The notes beneath the pieces were generated by a model, which searched no databases, had not been told where the DNA came from, and saw only the letters and a program-made list of their open reading frames with translations. Positions 5,962 to 7,349 of a DNA stretch of 7,349 bases are shown here, in pieces. A program made the position numbers and the translations under genes. Every line of letters starts with the position of its first letter. Position 1 is the first letter of the stretch. The DNA lies in the NCBI GenBank assembly GCA_013817465.1, contig JACDCP010000161.1:1-7349 (forward strand), given 5' to 3'. The stretch comes from Gammaproteobacteria bacterium. GTDB lineage: Bacteria; Pseudomonadota; Gammaproteobacteria; Steroidobacterales; JACDCP01.

Positions 5962-6698
5962 ACCAGGCGGCCCGGGCTCTGGAGGCATTGCCGTCGGTCG
6001 GCGCCATTCGCGTGTCGCTGGACTGGCAACGGATCGGCGAGGAACTCGACACGCACGGCTGCGCCGTATTGAGCGGAGCGCTTTCCGGCAAGGACTGCGC
6101 CACGCTCACGAAGAATTACTCTGACGACAAACTTTTTCGCAGCCGCGTCGTGATGAGTCGCCACAACTTCGGGCGGGGTGAATACAAGTACTTCGCCTAC
6201 CCGCTGCCAAAGCCGATAGCCGCTTTGCGTTCAATGCTCTATCCGCCGCTCGCCGGAATCGCGAATCGTTGGAATGCGGCGATGGGTATCGGCGTCCGCT
6301 ACCCGGACGAGCATGCCGGATATCTCGAGCGCTGCCACGCCGCGGGACAAACCAGGCCTACGCCGCTGATGCTTCGTTACGGTGCAGGCGACTACAACTG
6401 CCTGCACCAGGATCTGTACGGCGAATACGTGTTCCCGCTGCAAGTCGCCTTTCTGCTCTCCGAGCCGGGGCGCGATTTCTCCGGCGGCGAGTTCGTGTTG
6501 ACGGAACAGCGCCCGCGCATGCAGTCCAGAGTCGAAGTCGTGCCCCTCGGCCGCGGTGACGGCGTGATCTTTCCGGTCCACCAGCGACCCGTGAAGGGTG
6601 CTCGCGGCTTCTATCGCGTGAATCTCCGGCACGGTGTGAGCCGCCTGCGCTCCGGCCACCGTCATGCCCTCGGCATCATCTTCCACGACGCGCGATGA
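5958..6698 (+). CDS. 2-oxoglutarate/Fe(II) oxygenase, prolyl-4-hydroxylase-like, coupled to ada
   Basis: The 246-aa product belongs to the 2-oxoglutarate- and Fe(II)-dependent oxygenases, and resembles the group I recall as COG3826 / Pfam Oxygenase-NA (formerly DUF2086), predicted to act on damaged nucleic acid. Iron ligands are readable: His150 and Asp152 in CLHQDLYGEYVFPLQ, and His225 in VNLRHGVS. Arg235, ten residues after the distal His, suits the 2-oxoglutarate carboxylate. FSGGEFVLTE (174-183) is a typical core strand pair of the P4H-like barrel. The N-terminal part (about 18-130) has RVVMSRHNFGRGEYKYF and is likely substrate-facing. The ATG overlaps the ada TGA (ATGA), a sign of translational coupling, so it is probably made with Ada. 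It is not AlkB by sequence. Demethylation of alkylated DNA or RNA is inferred from family and context; the substrate is unproven. Confidence 0.9.
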   Translation: MNQAARALEALPSVGAIRVSLDWQRIGEELDTHGCAVLSGALSGKDCATLTKNYSDDKLFRSRVVMSRHNFGRGEYKYFAYPLPKPIAALRSMLYPPLAGIANRWNAAMGIGVRYPDEHAGYLERCHAAGQTRPTPLMLRYGAGDYNCLHQDLYGEYVFPLQVAFLLSEPGRDFSGGEFVLTEQRPRMQSRVEVVPLGRGDGVIFPVHQRPVKGARGFYRVNLRHGVSRLRSGHRHALGIIFHDAR

Positions 6699-6740
6699 GC
6701 CATACTGTGGCCAGAACAGAAGAAACGGGAGCTGGTCGAA

Positions 6741-7349
6741 ATGTCCACACAGCATGACCTTGCGCTGACATTCCATGCGCTTCACGTGAAGGGCGATCCG
6801 CTGATCCTGTTCAATATCTGGGATGCAGGCGGCGCACGCATCGCGGCACAGGCCGGAGCGAGGGCGATCGCAACCGGGAGCTGGTCGGTCGCAGCGGCCA
6901 ACGGCTACGACGATGGCGAGATATTGCCCTTGCAGTTTGCGCTTACAAATCTCCGCAGAATCGTCGCGGCGGTCGAACTTCCGGTCACTATGGATCTCGA
7001 AGGAGGCTACGGCAGGGCCTCTTCCGTCGTCGGCGGCACGGTGGCCCGCGCGATCGACGCCGGAGCGATCGGCTTCAATCTCGAGGACCAGATTATCGGC
7101 GGGGACGGGCTTTATTCGGCTACCGAGCAGTCCGCGCGCATCGGCGCAGCCCGAGAGGCTGCGGACAGCGCGGACGTGCCTGCATTCATCAACGCGCGAA
7201 CGGACCTTTTTCTCAAAGCCGACCCCGCACAGCACAATAAGAAGCTCCTGGATGCCGCGCTGGAGCGCGCGCATGCCTATGAACAGGCCGGAGCCAGCGG
7301 TTTCTTCGCGCCCGGGCTGGCCGACGAAGCGTTGATCGAAAAGCTCTGT
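6741..7349 (+). CDS. Isocitrate lyase/PEP mutase-family protein (3' end beyond window)
   Basis: The visible 203 residues, with no stop before the window edge, belong to the PEP mutase/isocitrate lyase superfamily: TIM-barrel, Mg2+-dependent enzymes that make or break C-C or C-P bonds of alpha-keto acids. Signatures are LFNIWDAGGARIAAQAGARA (23-42), TGSWSVAAANGYDDGE (45-60), TMDLEGGYG with Asp85 and Glu87 as likely metal-site residues, GFNLEDQ (111-117) and FINARTD (149-155). The lyase-specific KKCGH motif is absent from the visible part, and the N-terminus is the short form (usual length about 250-280 aa), so a true glyoxylate-cycle isocitrate lyase is unlikely. It begins 42 bp after the oxygenase stop, with only a weak GGGAG 11 nt before the ATG. 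It may be a third gene of the ada operon. The reaction cannot be decided from sequence. Confidence 0.9.
   Translation, partial: MSTQHDLALTFHALHVKGDPLILFNIWDAGGARIAAQAGARAIATGSWSVAAANGYDDGEILPLQFALTNLRRIVAAVELPVTMDLEGGYGRASSVVGGTVARAIDAGAIGFNLEDQIIGGDGLYSATEQSARIGAAREAADSADVPAFINARTDLFLKADPAQHNKKLLDAALERAHAYEQAGASGFFAPGLADEALIEKLC

Noticed and set aside
6231..7274. A 347-codon open frame on the minus strand
   Set aside because: It lies opposite the oxygenase and PEP mutase-family genes, both of which have clear motifs; its translation is compositionally odd.

Overview
The window is GC-rich and tightly packed, with short gaps and a proteobacterial gene mix: NhaA, an HdeA-like secreted protein, Ada and an AKR. 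A gammaproteobacterium is my best guess, but no marker in the window fixes the taxon.

Layout. Left end (1-648, minus strand): the start of an unidentified secreted protein and, upstream of it, a proline-rich HdeA-like periplasmic protein whose reading frame is broken by one base near 492-494. Divergent from these, after 86 bp, is nhaA (735-1925, plus strand), a full-length Na+/H+ antiporter with all key residues. It converges, over a 21-bp gap, on an aldo/keto reductase (1947-2927, minus). Upstream of that on the same strand lies an ATP-dependent DNA ligase of the mycobacterial LigB type (2985-4523, minus). A 355-bp divergent control region follows. To its right, on the plus strand, come ada (4879-5961), a 2-oxoglutarate/Fe(II) oxygenase overlapping it by 4 bp (5958-6698), and an isocitrate lyase/PEP mutase-family gene cut off by the window end (6741-7349).

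How they fit together. The right half looks like an alkylation-damage response unit. Ada repairs methylated DNA and acts as a methylation-switched activator. The oxygenase is translationally coupled to it and is a good candidate for a nucleic-acid demethylase-like enzyme. The ada upstream region carries a perfect AAT-N6-GCAA match, the E. coli Ada-box pattern, about 90 bp before the ada start codon. The LigB-type ligase, divergent from ada, adds a second repair function at the same locus. The left end pairs a possible acid-stress periplasmic protein with a sodium/pH antiporter, which may be a small pH-stress neighbourhood. No tRNA, rRNA, CRISPR array or insertion sequence was seen.
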